Positions 1 through 11,573 of a stretch of DNA of 64,000 bases are shown in pieces. The stretch is from Vigna angularis. Its lineage: Eukaryota; Streptophyta; Magnoliopsida; Fabales; Fabaceae. The notes beneath the pieces were generated by a model. It made no database searches. It saw nothing but the letters and a program-made list of their open reading frames with translations, and had not been told where the DNA came from. The stretch lies in the NCBI RefSeq assembly GCF_016808095.1, contig NC_068971.1:33217631-33281630 (forward strand). Reading direction: 5' to 3'. The position numbers and the translations under genes are program-made. How positions within the stretch are numbered: position 1 is the first letter of the stretch; every line of letters begins with the position of its first letter.

Positions 1-117
1 TTGTTTGGTTGATTGTTCTTCATACACCATACACATCAAAACATGGGTATATGTAAAACTGAGAGTATGGTCAAACGAACTCTAAATAAAATGAAAATTT
101 GTATGAAGAACCAAAAA

Positions 118-177
118 ATCATGAAATCCCTGCACAAAAAATCATGAAATCCCTGCACAAAAATCATGAAATCCCTG
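118..177. repeat. Short tandem repeat, 22-23 bp x 3
   Basis: Three copies of a unit containing ATCATGAAATCCCTG begin at 118, 141 and 163. The rest of 1-225 shows no gene or recognisable element. Confidence 0.8.
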
Positions 178-224
178 ATACAGAAAGAATATTTTTTTTT
201 TTTAAAAAAATATACTTTGGACTG

Positions 225-512
225 CGGTTTTGGTAAAAACTAAGGCAAAAAATGGTATATTACCTCGGTTCTGGATCCAACCAAGGCAATAGACCCTTTA
301 ATTAATTAATTTTAAGGGTTTACGACCTCGGTTCAAATTAGAACCGAGGCAATAGACCCAATTTTTTATTTTTTTAATCTCATTACTACTTTGGGTTTTT
401 TGAACCGAGGCAAAAAGTCTTGACTTTTTACCTTGCCTGAATATACCTCGGTTGCAGAACCGCTGTTATAAACCCAAAATAATCGAGGCAATATCCCTTA
501 GTTGCATTAGTG
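225..512. mobile_element. CACTA-type transposon terminal region (degenerate)
   Basis: The stretch holds several copies, in both orientations, of a subterminal motif around ACCGAGGCAATAGACCC. It ends near 512 with TGCATTAGTG, one base from the TGCACTAGTG expected at a CACTA terminus. The same motif style (accgaggtaat) follows the CACTA end at 31021. No opposite end is visible, so the element runs off the window or is truncated. The family call is from the terminal pentamer plus subterminal repeats; no transposase is seen here. Confidence 0.5.
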
Positions 513-2030
513 TTTACTGTTTTGGTTAGTACTTTAATACACTATGCATTATGACCACTTTTAGCCTATTCTAGTAACTAGTTTTAGGTTCTAGGGTGTC
601 ATATTTTGAGTTCTAGGTTGTTTTTGTAGTGTGAGTTTCTAAATAGCATTGTTTTACCATTCTAAACTTGTTAGGACAATTTATTTGAAGTTTCTTAGGC
701 TAGTTTAGTGCATTTTGCAAAATTTGACCATTCATGTGCATTTCTAGTAGACCTTTTGAGGTTTTAGTAGACTTTTTTAGGTTCTGAGTACTCAAACATT
801 GAGTGTAAGGTAGTTGTTCTAATTTGAGTAGTTTCCTACCTTCATTTCACTACTTTAGACTTGTTAAAATATTAACATTACTTATTGTTAGTCTACTTTA
901 GGTGAATTGTCAATTTCTCACCTCTTTAGTAGACTTTTTTAGTTGATCAATACTCAAATTTTGCTTTTGTTGTTATTTTGGAATTGTCACTTCATATTTA
1001 TCTTTCTTTTATCTTTTAAAACTTGTTTAGATAGTTATTTGACAGTTTCAATGAGTATTTCAAAACAGTTTTCATTATTAGTAGTTTTAGCTTATTCTAC
1101 TTACTAGTTTTAGGTTCTAGGTTGTCATATTTTGAGTTTTAGGTACTTTTGGTAGTGTCTTTTTTTTATTAGCTAGGTTTTACCATTCTAAACTTTTAGA
1201 AAATTGTCTTTGTAGTTTCTTAGGCTACTTTAGTATTATGTGTATTTTGGTCAAACAATAAGACTTATTTTAAATGTGCTTGGATGTTGGACAGAGAGGG
1301 AGAGAGTGAGATCAAGTTTGGAGCATTGTGATTAGGTCTCACAAACACTCTATTTTTGAAAGTTTATTAAGGAGGGCTATTACAGACAATCCCTGCTCAA
1401 CAAAGGGATTGGAACCAAGCAACACAAGAGAGGAACCCAAAGGTAAAATTTAATGGGGTTGATGTGTTTTCTGCTTTATTATTATTATTTAGGTTGACAT
1501 CAACATAAATCCTCATCTCCATTATGACTACATTAATTATTTGTAGAACTGTATGAAAATTATAAGTGATGTTGAGATAGTTGCTGAGAAAGACATCTGA
1601 AGTCTTATGCAATTTATAGAGAATTTGCGCCACCAATATGGCAAAGAGCCTCGCTTCACGGAGATTTTACTAAGCTTTACTTGAGGAGAATGACAGCTGA
1701 TTTAGGGATAACCAAAATTTACACTTTAGGGAAGATTATCTTTTGGAAACAAACATGAGTAAAAAGGTATTCGGGCTGATGATGTCCATGGCATCAGATT
1801 TACATAGAAATTCATTGCTTCTTATCTTAAGGGGACCAAATTAAGGTATTCAACATAATTTCTTTATTTATGAATTTTTTTAATTTGATGAGTTTTGGCA
1901 TCTTGTGATGTTTTTTAGTATTTTCTTTTTTAATTTTTCTTCTTATTGCATATGAAATATTGAATAGAATATAGTTAATTCGGTCATTTTATTAATAAAT
2001 ATTTTTAGGTATAAAATTCCATTTTGTTAA
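513..2030. other. Intergenic or decayed repeat with an internal duplication
   Basis: No supportable gene. About 550-760 is repeated in diverged form at about 1085-1250; both copies share AACTAGTTTTAGGTTCTAGG-like and TTTTACCATTCTAAACTT-like blocks, an offset of about 535 bp. At 1620-1860 the plus strand has short coding-like patches broken by stops that I could not assign to a family. Confidence 0.45.
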
Positions 2031-2754
2031 CACTACCATAAAAATAGGTACTATTAACTACAAAAATTTGTCGAAAATGTAACAATTCGTAGATAATAAC
2101 TTTTTTTATATAAACTTTTATGGATCGAAATTCATTAATAATAATATAGTCGGTAATATTTATAAATAAAATTTTATATTCATCAGTAATGAAAGAAAGA
2201 AAAATCTATCGGTAATTACAGGAAAAATCGTCAATAAATTTTGTCGGTAAGTGTCACTATCTGGTTCATCTTTATCACCCTATGATCTTCCAATGTTCCT
2301 TCATCTCGTTCTCACCACCTTAAGTGACCACACATGATTCTGCTCACCCAATGCTCCACAACGAACATTCCACTCATTCTTCTTCACTCACTTGCTCTGA
2401 CTCACACAACGTCATTATCATCAACACTCACACATGCTCAAAAAAGGCATAAACATCTTGTAAGATCCGAGGAAAATGTAGTAATTAGGGAATGAAGTAG
2501 TTTGAGACTTGAGAATTATTGTTTGGTAATTGGTGTGTAATGTTTATGTGTTCCTTTTTAGAATTATAATTGCTATGTTAATTATTTAATGTTAGGTTGA
2601 GTAATTGGAACACATGATTAGTATGTTGTTATATTTGGTGATTGTGTATGTGATTATACCCATATGTTGTGTTGGCTTGTTGATAAGGGTGAATTAGGAT
2701 TGAATAGGTGTGGGTTCAATTCTAGAGAGAAAGAGAGTTAAGAGAGATTTGAAT

Positions 2755-2758
<4 letters not shown>

Positions 2759-2831
<73 letters not shown>
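2759..2831 (+). repeat. (AG)n microsatellite
   Basis: About 36 AG units, preceded by ATTTGAATAATAAG. The same lead-in precedes a shorter (AG)n at 2919-2945, so one tract with its flank was duplicated. Confidence 0.95.
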
Positions 2832-2835
<4 letters not shown>

Positions 2836-2914
2836 GTCTTTTTACCTTTAGTAAGTAATGTAGAAATTAAGATAGGGGGTGTAGAAGGAAAAAGAATAAA
2901 AATAAAATTTGAAT

Positions 2915-2918
<4 letters not shown>

Positions 2919-2945
<27 letters not shown>
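2919..2945 (+). repeat. (AG)n microsatellite, second copy
   Basis: About 13 AG units after the same ATTTGAATAATAAG lead-in as the longer tract upstream. Confidence 0.9.
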
Positions 2946-2949
<4 letters not shown>

Positions 2950-3797
2950 GTGGATTTTAAAAGATTTAGTGGTTATTGATATTTTAAAAATTAGTTAGGA
3001 GAGGAAATCTAGGTGGTTTTACAGATTAAGTGAGAGATTTTATTTTAATGAAGATAAAAATGAGAAGAGTAAAAGGGGTCTGCATATTGTTACCCTAATT
3101 ATAAAAACGAAATTGAGAGAGAAAAGAGGAAGAACTGCAGAAAGCCTTAGTGCAAGGGAAGATTGATGTTGTTGGGAGTTGTAGATAAAGCCCTAGGATT
3201 GACCAAGGTACGGGGAAACTTACCATTGTTTGTTGTATGCTATGTATTCTTCATTTACTTGCATGAAAATCTTGTTTGATATATGTGTGTATGATTATGA
3301 TTATGATTAGATGTTACTATTGTTGGGTAAGGGTTTGTGTGTGCATGAGAATAGGTTTTTGGTAATACGCGGGATGCGTTTTCCCTATAAATGTATTATG
3401 TATGTTTTGTTGGGTTATCCCAACTGAGAGTTTAATGCTAAGGGAGAACAAAATTATGATGTTTGGGGGTTTCTATGCAAATATATGTTATAAGGGTGTG
3501 ATAATAATTATATGCAGTATAATTGGGTTTTATTGGGGTATAACATGTCAATGATTGGATTTAGATTATTCAAGTGTTGGTATCTGCAAGTCGCGCAGCG
3601 GAGTAAAAACGACTTTTAAAGAGCGGAAAGCGTGTAGCGATCAATAAACAAGATACAATGGTTTATTTTAAAAATTTGATTTTCTTAGAAAACTTTTATC
3701 AAACAGTTGATGTGCTAAAAGTTTAAAGAGTGTAGGGAGGATAAAATCAACACAGAAATTTTATCCTAGTTCAAATCAAAAGATTCTACATCCAGTC

Positions 3798-3823
3798 GTT
3801 AATCACTATAAATAGTGATTAAC
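3798..3823. promoter_or_regulatory. TATAAATA at the centre of a perfect palindrome
   Basis: Arms GTTAATCACTA and TAGTGATTAAC (11 bp, perfect) flank the tetramer TAAA, so the centre reads TATAAATA. It may be a promoter core of the surrounding repeat or a foldback. A similar layout occurs in the Copia LTR at 11458-11477. The promoter role is inference. Confidence 0.4.
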
Positions 3824-4162
3824 CTTTTTCACTAAAAATATTGTTGTACATATTACAAGATAATGAAATGAGCAAAGAACAGAAAACACCTTCCTTCGAT
3901 AAACGAATGGAAGAACTTTCCTTCGACAAACGAACCGGAAGAAAACTACTCAGCCAACTTGAAGAGAACGTCTCCAACCTTAAACACACTAAGCGCGAGC
4001 TTCTCCTATTTACCAGACTTGACAAGAGCAACACTATCACTTGAAAACTTCCTTAGACAAACTGTATTCTCAAATGGCATAAATTATTTTGCTAAGGGTT
4101 TGGTAAAAGGTATACATAGCCCAGAGGTCAGAATTTAAAAAGACTACTCTCAACTGCCAATG

Positions 4163-4392
4163 ATAATCGATTATTGTAAGTAATAATCGATTATCTGTGT
4201 CCGTTATGGGGTTTTCAAAAAAGTAATAATCGATTATCCTAAGGAATAATCGATTAACTGTGAGACTTAGGCAATACTGACTCAGACTAGAATAAATGAT
4301 TATTTCGAGCAATAATCGATTATTTGCTCAAGCAATGGTTTTTCAAATGAGCTCATGATAATCGATTATTATACCAAATAATCGATTATCTG
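4163..4392. repeat. Four pairs of the palindrome ATAATCGATTAT, 20-bp register
   Basis: Pairs start at 4163/4183, 4226/4246, 4293/4312 (first copy lacks one base) and 4358/4378. In each pair two 12-mers are separated by 8 bp. Successive pairs are 63-67 bp apart. Each 12-mer is its own reverse complement. Confidence 0.9.
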
Positions 4393-4728
4393 TGCAAACT
4401 TACTAAAAACAGGAAAACTTCTAAGCGCTTACATTATCAAAGTTATTCCTATTACAATTGATTTCTACATAAATGCTTTTAAATAAATTATAAGTAGACT
4501 CTTCAAGTTCTTCACTTTGTAGCATCATCAAAATCATTATCTTCATGACACCAATGCTCCTCATTGGTAACATCAAGTGATGTAATGTATGTATTAAGGT
4601 TTGTTCATAAGGGTATATGAGGCTTGAATGCATGCATGATGTTTTGGGGGAGTTTCCCTCATGATTTAGGGTTGTTGCATGTGTGTTTGCAGACTTGAAA
4701 TCTGTCGAGGATGTGTTTCAATTCGGCA

Positions 4729-4904
4729 ATAATTGATTATCATTAGTGATAATCGATTATTTGTGCGTTGGTTTTGAGTGTGGTTTCAGGAATAATCGAT
4801 TATCTGGGATGATAATCGATTATCCTTTCATGAGTAATGAATTGTCGTGATTTGATGAGTAAAAACACTGAGATAATCGATTATCACTTATGATAGTCGA
4901 TTAT
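4729..4904. repeat. Three more ATAATCGATTAT pairs, 20-bp register
   Basis: Pairs start at 4729/4749, 4792/4812 and 4873/4893. Two copies carry one substitution each (ATAATTGATTAT, ATAGTCGATTAT); in RNA both changes would still allow a U-G pair with the partner copy. Confidence 0.9.
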
Positions 4905-7130
4905 CCCACAGTAATTTTTAATTGAAATAATGTGTTTTTGATGAAGATTGGACGTGGACCAAGCCTAAGGAGCTGTGGAACATGATGATAATAAGAGAAT
5001 AAGACTAGTGGTTATGTTTAGGGTCAAGTTTGACTTATTGTTGAGATTGGAGTATGAGTGAGTGTTGGGATGTACCTGAGTATGTGATTGATGAGCATGA
5101 GAGTGGAGGATAAGTATACTTGTTGTACCTAGTAAATTTTGGTGTTATCTGCGGATATGTACTTCCTTTTGCCTTGTGCGCATTGGAAGGGTTGTTCAGG
5201 TAGTTAGCCTTCCTTGTGTGGCAGTGAATGTGTTTTCCTTGTCCTTGTGTGATAGGATTACATGTTCCTTAGCTAGATTGCGGAACTACCCAAACGTATT
5301 TGTATGGAGAATCTACAAATGGGGTTGTAGGAGCGGCTATAGTCGGTGAGGTAGAGTACAAGAGTGTTGAATAACTCGTGACACCCTGGAAATTGGAGTG
5401 TTACACAACTTAACCATCCACACATTTTTTATTCGCATGTCATCATTATTCCTTTCACACACTCGTGGCACCCTTCTCCAATCAATTATATCCTCATCAA
5501 GCTACACATAACTACCCACGCGCCAATCATAGAAAATCATAAACCTATATCTCCATTTTTTTTCACGCTCAATTCTCAGCACCATACCAAAACAACTTTC
5601 ATACCCCATCCTTTCATTCACGCCATCAATTTTGCTCACCAAATCATTCTATAATCATAATCATCTAGAAACACCATTATCTATATCCATCCCAACTATT
5701 CATCACCCCTTTAACCATCCATAAAACGCAACACACAAAAGGCATTCCCTTCGTCTCCCTCTTGTTTAATACTCCATTCTTCGCACGTAGAAACCCAAAA
5801 TTACATTAGTGGAGGCACCAACTATTTTATTCCTCATCGTTATCCGCCTAACTCCATCCCATCTTTATAACCACCCTCTTGCTCACCACTACTTTTCACT
5901 CACAAATTCTTCACATATTCCATTACTTCATCTACATTCACCATAATCATTACCTTCATTAACACAAATCACCACACATTCATTCGGTCCCCAACATAGC
6001 ACTAGAAACAAAAGGTGAAAAAATAGAGAGAATAGAGAAGCATAATTGACATAGATAATTTCAACAAAGAGGAACATTTTTGTTCAGAAATTAAAGCCAA
6101 TCGTGAAGCCATGGTCATGTGTGTTGGACACCAGTAGCATTGGAGGCAACTTTAGTCCTAGGCAGCGACATAGCTAGCGGTGTAAGGGAATATTCACTGG
6201 TTGTTAGTGTAGTTAGGTCTAAAAGGAAGAAGTTGTTGCCAGAACCGATTGCGTCAAACGTTTCGGTTACCGTGATGGTGGATTGCAGCATCGTAGTGAG
6301 ACCTATTGGGAAGGGACTTTGGTGACTCTTTTTGGAACTTTTGTGAGATAAATGATGAATAAGCGTCTCCCCACAAAATAAGAACGACAAGAAGAGGAGA
6401 TCAACGCGATACTGGTGACGCTTTCAATGGTCGAAGGACGTGGCTAGCAAGCGAATATGCAGTGACATGTTTGAAAGAAACCATCATGTGGAAAAGCATA
6501 ATCGTGTGAGCCCCTAGGTATGACAAGCGATAGCCACGAGTGGAGCTTGGTGAAGATAACACCACTGGGAGAAGAACGAAACCCTACACAAAGAAAAAGG
6601 CTCACTAGTTCCATTGACTGAGTTTGTGATTATAAGTGTTACAACGACAGTGAGCAATGGTGGTGCGAGCAATGACAACCTAGTCTAAGTTTGGTGGCTC
6701 GCGAATGTGAAGGATGTGAGGAATGAGCTTTAGTCACTAATAATAAAGAAGATGAGGATATTTTGGGTTGAGTCCACCATGTCCTCGTGCACCCCTGGTA
6801 TCTTACTCTATACCTCCATTATTATTTCATTTTTTTAGGATATTTGTGTTAATGATTTAATATTTTAAAGGTGGAACGATTAAAGGGAAGAAGATAAAAT
6901 GACGAAGGTGAGAAATTTTTCGTTCTTTTTATTGACAGATTTATCGATAGATAAATTCGTGAATAATAAACATTTTAAATTATCAATGGATGTTACAGAC
7001 AAATATTTAGATTTTTCATTATTGAAGGATTTTATCGATAAAAAAATTCGTCAATAAATGAAATATGTTTTATCGACAGGTTTATTTTTGTGGATTAAAT
7101 TTTGCAAATAATTTCAAAAATTTTGTAGTG

Positions 7131-8510
7131 TAAGATTTCAATTTGTATAGAAGCACTAATCTTAATTTTCTTTTGCTATGAAATTAATGCATTTGGACAG
7201 AAAACTCATTTATGCTTATTTTGAGTCTGGATACAAAGCTAGAAATCGTTTTTGAGAGAATCTCTCTGCTAGACAAAGCTTTATATTTTAAATAAAAACG
7301 ATCTCAAAAGTGTTTTTAGCTTGTATCCAAACTAGCTTTTTGCCTTTGTTGTTTTACCATCAAGATTACCCATGTCGTTTCTTCCAAAGATGATGTAATA
7401 GTATTGCATTGTCACCTTAATTTTTCGATAAAAGTTCCAATTTGTTTAATCGTTAGGTATGTGAGTTAGCCTCGAAATCTCTTATCCTATCCAATTGTAT
7501 AAAAAACCATACCCATTATTTCATTAATTCCCAATGATGTATAAGGGCTTGTTGAGTTAATAATTTGGTAGAGTACATATAACCATTGGAAGCTTAAAAA
7601 ACATAAAAGAATAAAATAGTAAGAAAACTATATCAAAGTTAGAATCTCATCCTTGTATAAGTCATGAATTAAATGTTAAGAAATGGATTTTAAGTCTAAC
7701 TCAACTCTACAAAAATGGCTTGAAAGATGAGGTTTGCACCAATTTATATACAATAAAATCATCTTATCCCTAGTCAATATGAGACTTTCAACACACCTCC
7801 TTACGTTGAGGTATATACATCTCAAACATGGGACTAAACAGTAATGGATGGTCTTATAGGAGGTTGAAATATTGACACAACAAACAACAAATTTTGCTAA
7901 CATAATCTTTAGCTTATGGTTCTGATTCCATGTTAAGAAGCGGACTTTAAATCTAACTTATTATTACAAAACCAACTTCATATTTACTTTGTCAACCTTT
8001 TTGAGCTCTGATATGCACGAAAGACCATCCTCACTAATAATGTCCATATCACTACCAACAAAGGGTTGATGAAACTGGTTAACTTCTTTCTCATCACAAC
8101 ATCCATATTTTTTTTCTTATGCACTTCCTATGACAAATGGTTCCCAACATAAACCAAATATACTATCAATGACATGGCTAACAATGGTTAGTATTTTGAG
8201 GTTATGAAAGGAATAATTGATGGGGAAGAGAAAATATGGAGATAATGGAATGTGAAGGTAGTAGTTAGAAGAAGTGTTGTAGTTGTTTTAGCTATGGTAG
8301 ATGTTGTCTTCATCAAATGGTAGAGTACATGAGTATTTATAGAACTGTAGATTATTCTAGAACATAGTAGACACAACTTATGTGGAATGTCCTAGATTTT
8401 TACCTATGTATAATGTTATTGATTTTTTTCTTCCTATCTTAGGATTTTCTATATTCTTCTAGAATTTTCATTACACTTTAATACTCCTCCTTGATACAAA
8501 TTTGGTAATG
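7131..8510. other. Intergenic DNA with a dispersed-repeat-like block
   Basis: No gene supported. The block at 7660-7960 (for example AAGTCTAACTCAACTC and TTACAAAACCAACTTC) resembles a dispersed repeat I associate with legume genomes, and its two ends share the phrase 'tgttaagaa(a/g)(t/c)gga-ttt(t)aa(g/a)tctaact' at 7673 and 7933. It is not assigned to a class. Confidence 0.35.
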
Positions 8511-8918
8511 AAGTACCTGAAAAACAATAGAAAGGGGGGGAGGGGTTGAATAATGTTAAAGGAAAAGTTCTTTTCGCAACCCTTCTCATATAGCACATTT
8601 GTCAAGTTTTGGATTTATCAAATGAATACTTAAATGTTCGATTGTGTAAATGATTATGAATGATAGTTGCTTTTGACGTGCTATTTAGAACGTACATTGT
8701 AGTGTTTATAAGAACTTCCTTAGTTGAATAAGAATCGTTTAGTGCGTAAGTTTTTTATATGTAGAAATAAAAATGCAGCTGCAGGTTTTATAAGAAAAGC
8801 GTTTACACAAAAGGTAAACAACAATTGCACAAATATTTTTATACTGGTTCACTTCAACTAGCTACATCCAGTCTCCTCCGTAGAAGGTTCCACTATAATC
8901 TTCAACAAGATTACAACT

Positions 8919-9135
8919 AAGTATTCACACCATTCTTAGTCTTCCCAGTCAATGAATAACCTCCTGTTACCCTAGACTAGATAAGTATTCGCACCACTCT
9001 TGGTCTTCTCAGCCATTGAATAACCTCCTGTAACCCTAGATTGGATAAGTATTTGCACCACTCCTTGTCTTCTCAGTTAGCGAATAACCTCCTGTTGTCC
9101 TAGACTGGATGAGTATTCGCACCACTCTTGGTACT
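8919..9135. repeat. 64-bp minisatellite, about 3.4 copies
   Basis: Copies begin at 8919, 8983, 9047 and 9111, an exact 64-bp period. Each contains AAGTATTCGCACCACTCTT and GAATAACCTCCTGTTAC-like blocks. The upstream sequence around 8840-8870 resembles that before the TATA palindrome at 3798, suggesting a shared repeat family. Confidence 0.85.
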
Positions 9136-9417
9136 AAACAACCTTGCCTATATTTCCTTAACTCCATAGAGTTTAATAAGTGTTTTAATTCTCTTCAGAA
9201 TCACAATCAACGATTGCTTAAAGAGGATGTGAGTACAATACAATGCAGTCTAAACACTCGCAAGTGTTTCTCTCTTTTCTCTTTCTCTCTTTCTTACAAG
9301 AGTAAGCAAATATTACAATATTGCTTGAATTCTTTTATTTTCTTATACTCAGATGTTTTCTTTTCTTGAGCTTTTCTTTTAAACGCTTTTCTTAGGATGA
9401 ATATTTTTGTTGTATGC

Positions 9418-11264
9418 TGTAACACCCTAACAGAATGCCACGAGTGATTTTTTTTTTAAAACATTTCTATAAGACATTCATTTTAGATAATCAAACTTTT
9501 ATTCGTTTAAAATGCAAAAGCAAAACATAATTATACACATCGTCTTGTTCAAAACGAAAATCTCAAAATATCTTTTTTACATAAAAATACCAAGTTTGAA
9601 AACTTTTAAATACTAAAAAATAAATGATCAACCTCGAACTTAAACACCCCATCTCTCGTCAACTACTTCAAACTGGTCTTATCTGCAACATAATCTACTC
9701 CTGTAAAAGTACAATTATCGTAAGTGAAAATCACAACCACAAACATGCAAGAATGAGTGACCAGAAATATCATAACATACAATATACACTAATCATTTTA
9801 AACAAGTAATAAGATAGTCATATTCATCGCAGAATTTACACCACAACCAAGCCATTCATAAAACCAATATTGTTTCCTTGCATTGTGTCATCATAACATG
9901 TTCTCACTATTAGGGTGATTCGAGTCGTCTTTCATCGCAACTTCAGACCTATCTCCCGGACTTCTCAAGGACTAACAAGTAAAAACACTAATACTATGTG
10001 CACCGGAGCACTATACTCAGCACGAGCCGAAGCCTTTGGACGAGACATTCAACTCTCTTGAGTCCTCGCACAGGAGAAAGGGTGACACTCGCACAGTACG
10101 AAAAGCTCATACATAACCGACTATAGTACAAAAAAATAACATAGTTTCATGCATCACAAATCATTACACATTCTCAATAATATACAATAATCAATACTAA
10201 CACTAGGTTTATAACACCCTTCACCATTCAGTTCATACGCAACCATGACAATAAACATCCTTTCACCCATACAAGGTATTACCCCAAATCCGTTTTTTTT
10301 TTCATTTAATCAAGTTACTGAACTCAAGAGTGAAGTTTCCACTGATTCACAAGGGTGTATTACCCTTAAACTCACAGCCCAGAATATAATATCTTTACTA
10401 ATAGCTTTTATTGATTTCAAACCCAACAAAACCATCAACAACAAGCCTAATACTCTTTACGCGTAACCACACAACGCCTGCATCTATTATTTTACACTAC
10501 GAGGAAAAGTGCCACGGCCCCACCTAAAACTATCCATCAACTTTCTTTAAAAAAAATCCTAACGAAGCTGAAGAAAAACCACTACTCTGTATCACGATTT
10601 TGGTGCATCTATCAAGTCAAACCCTTGGTGAAGCGGGTCCCACGTGGGCCCCTAACACACCAAGAAAACTCTCCCTCTCTCACCATACCCACGTAAAGAA
10701 ACAATTCATGCATCTCCTTTTCTGTTAAAACAACTAAAACCATTTCCCATGCATCATTATTTCTCATCCTCTCGTTTATTCAGAGACCAATTATGAACCA
10801 CTTAAAACCACTCTTTCTAACTCTTCTCTTTCTTTTTCTTTTTCATTCTCCACCCAGTAAAAACCTATCACTCTCCAAAACCATTCTCACTTACATATTG
10901 CTCCGTGCAAATCATGCATTTTAGTTTTAGAAACCCACCTTCATCAACACCCTTTCTTCTCTTCCTCGTACAATTCAAAACTAAACTCATCCCCTCCTCT
11001 TCTACCTTTTTCTTTCTCTTCTAACTTTTCCTTTCTCTGCTAACTTTTCCTTCCCCCTTTAGGCTTAGGCTCAACTCTTCTACTTTTTCATTAACTCCAG
11101 TCCAATGCTTGGTCATTCTTCCTCTCTCTAGAACCTAACCTATCACGTAAACATGCATATATATAACTCATCACTCTTCGCATTCTCCATTCTATTCCAT
11201 TTACGTTTCTTTTCTTATCTCTACTCCACGCCCACTCTTCTCTACATCTATACTTAAACACCAA
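9418..11264 (-). mobile_element. LTR fragment (minus strand), left part, split by the Copia
   Basis: It begins TGTAACACCC, the reverse complement of the ends seen at 5405 and 42272. The stretch at 9680-10100 resembles 44800-45400 (CACAACCACAAACATGCAAG-like block, then a GGTGATTCGAGTCGTC-like block), another minus-strand LTR piece. It stops where the Copia element begins and should continue after 29182. No gene lies in it. Confidence 0.5.
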
Positions 11265-11269
11265 CTTCT
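11265..11269. repeat. Copia target-site duplication, left copy (CTTCT)
   Basis: CTTCT precedes the Copia 5' LTR and is repeated at 29178-29182 after the 3' LTR. Confidence 0.9.
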
Positions 11270-11573
11270 TGTTATTATTTATTAATATAATATTGCAAAA
11301 TATAATATAACGTTGCGCAAGTTTCGTAATGCAGTTGCCAACGTTATTTTTTTTGTTATGCAACGTTTAATTTGTTGCTTCATGGTCAAAGCCACTTCCG
11401 AGAGGCACGGGATTTTTCCCATTGAGGTTGGGCTTTAGGCCAATCTTTGTTGATTTCCCACTCTATAAATAGAGTGGCCTTCTTCATTCCAAATACAGAT
11501 TTACACTCTCTTCTCTTTCTCTCATTCTCTAATCTTTTTGTCTTCTTTTTCTTCTAAAATTATTCTGGGTTAT
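11270..11573 (+). repeat. Copia 5' LTR, first part (U3 and promoter)
   Basis: It matches 28690-28993 base for base by eye. It contains TATAAATA at 11464-11471 inside a palindrome, and AACGTTGC/GCAACGTT inverted copies around 11311-11372. The Athila insertion cuts it downstream of the TATA box. Confidence 0.95.
11458..11477 (+). promoter_or_regulatory. Copia LTR TATA box inside a palindrome
   Basis: CCACTCTATAAATAGAGTGG: 8-bp perfect arms (CCACTCTA, TAGAGTGG) around TAAA. The same sequence is at 28878-28897 in the 3' LTR. TATAAATA is the likely RNA polymerase II core promoter of the element. Confidence 0.7.

Larger units (their letters stand above)
2459..5405 (+). mobile_element. Probable solo LTR (about 2.95 kb) inside the CACTA element
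   Basis: The segment begins TGTAAGATCC and ends GTGTTACA, so it has TG...CA ends with a short terminal inversion. The flanking 5-mers are CATCT (2454-2458) and CAACT (5406-5410), one mismatch apart. Its size, ends and content resemble the better supported solo LTR at 39412-42272. No gag or pol is present. It may contain a further nested insert around 3550-4560, where the sequence changes character (a block ending ATCCAGTCG also occurs near 8860). The palindrome pairs at 4163-4392 and 4729-4904 lie here. Confidence 0.55.
2031..7130. mobile_element. CACTA-like DNA transposon, non-autonomous, with nested LTR
   Basis: The left end reads CACTACCATAAAAAT at 2031 and the right end, on the other strand, CACTACAAAATTTTTG ending at 7130. 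The element is flanked on both sides by TAA (2028-2030 and 7131-7133), the 3-bp target duplication usual for CACTA elements. Subterminal repeats around TTTATCGACAGA and TTCGTCAATAAA lie near both ends (2070-2250 and 6920-7110). No transposase was found. Subtracting the nested LTR at 2459-5405 leaves about 2.1 kb, so it is probably non-autonomous. The inner DNA (2260-2458 and 5406-6900) carries no gene; short frames near 6115-6390 look fortuitous. Confidence 0.7.

Noticed and set aside
2710..2916. Arg-Glu repeat protein
   Set aside because: Translation of the (AG)n microsatellite.
4163..4392. Regularly spaced palindromes as a CRISPR array
   Set aside because: Plant nuclear DNA; 12-bp motif with 8-bp gaps in pairs, no 25-40 bp repeats and no cas genes.
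6115..6390. Short frames on both strands in the CACTA interior
   Set aside because: No recognisable domain, about 70-90 residues, no support for expression.
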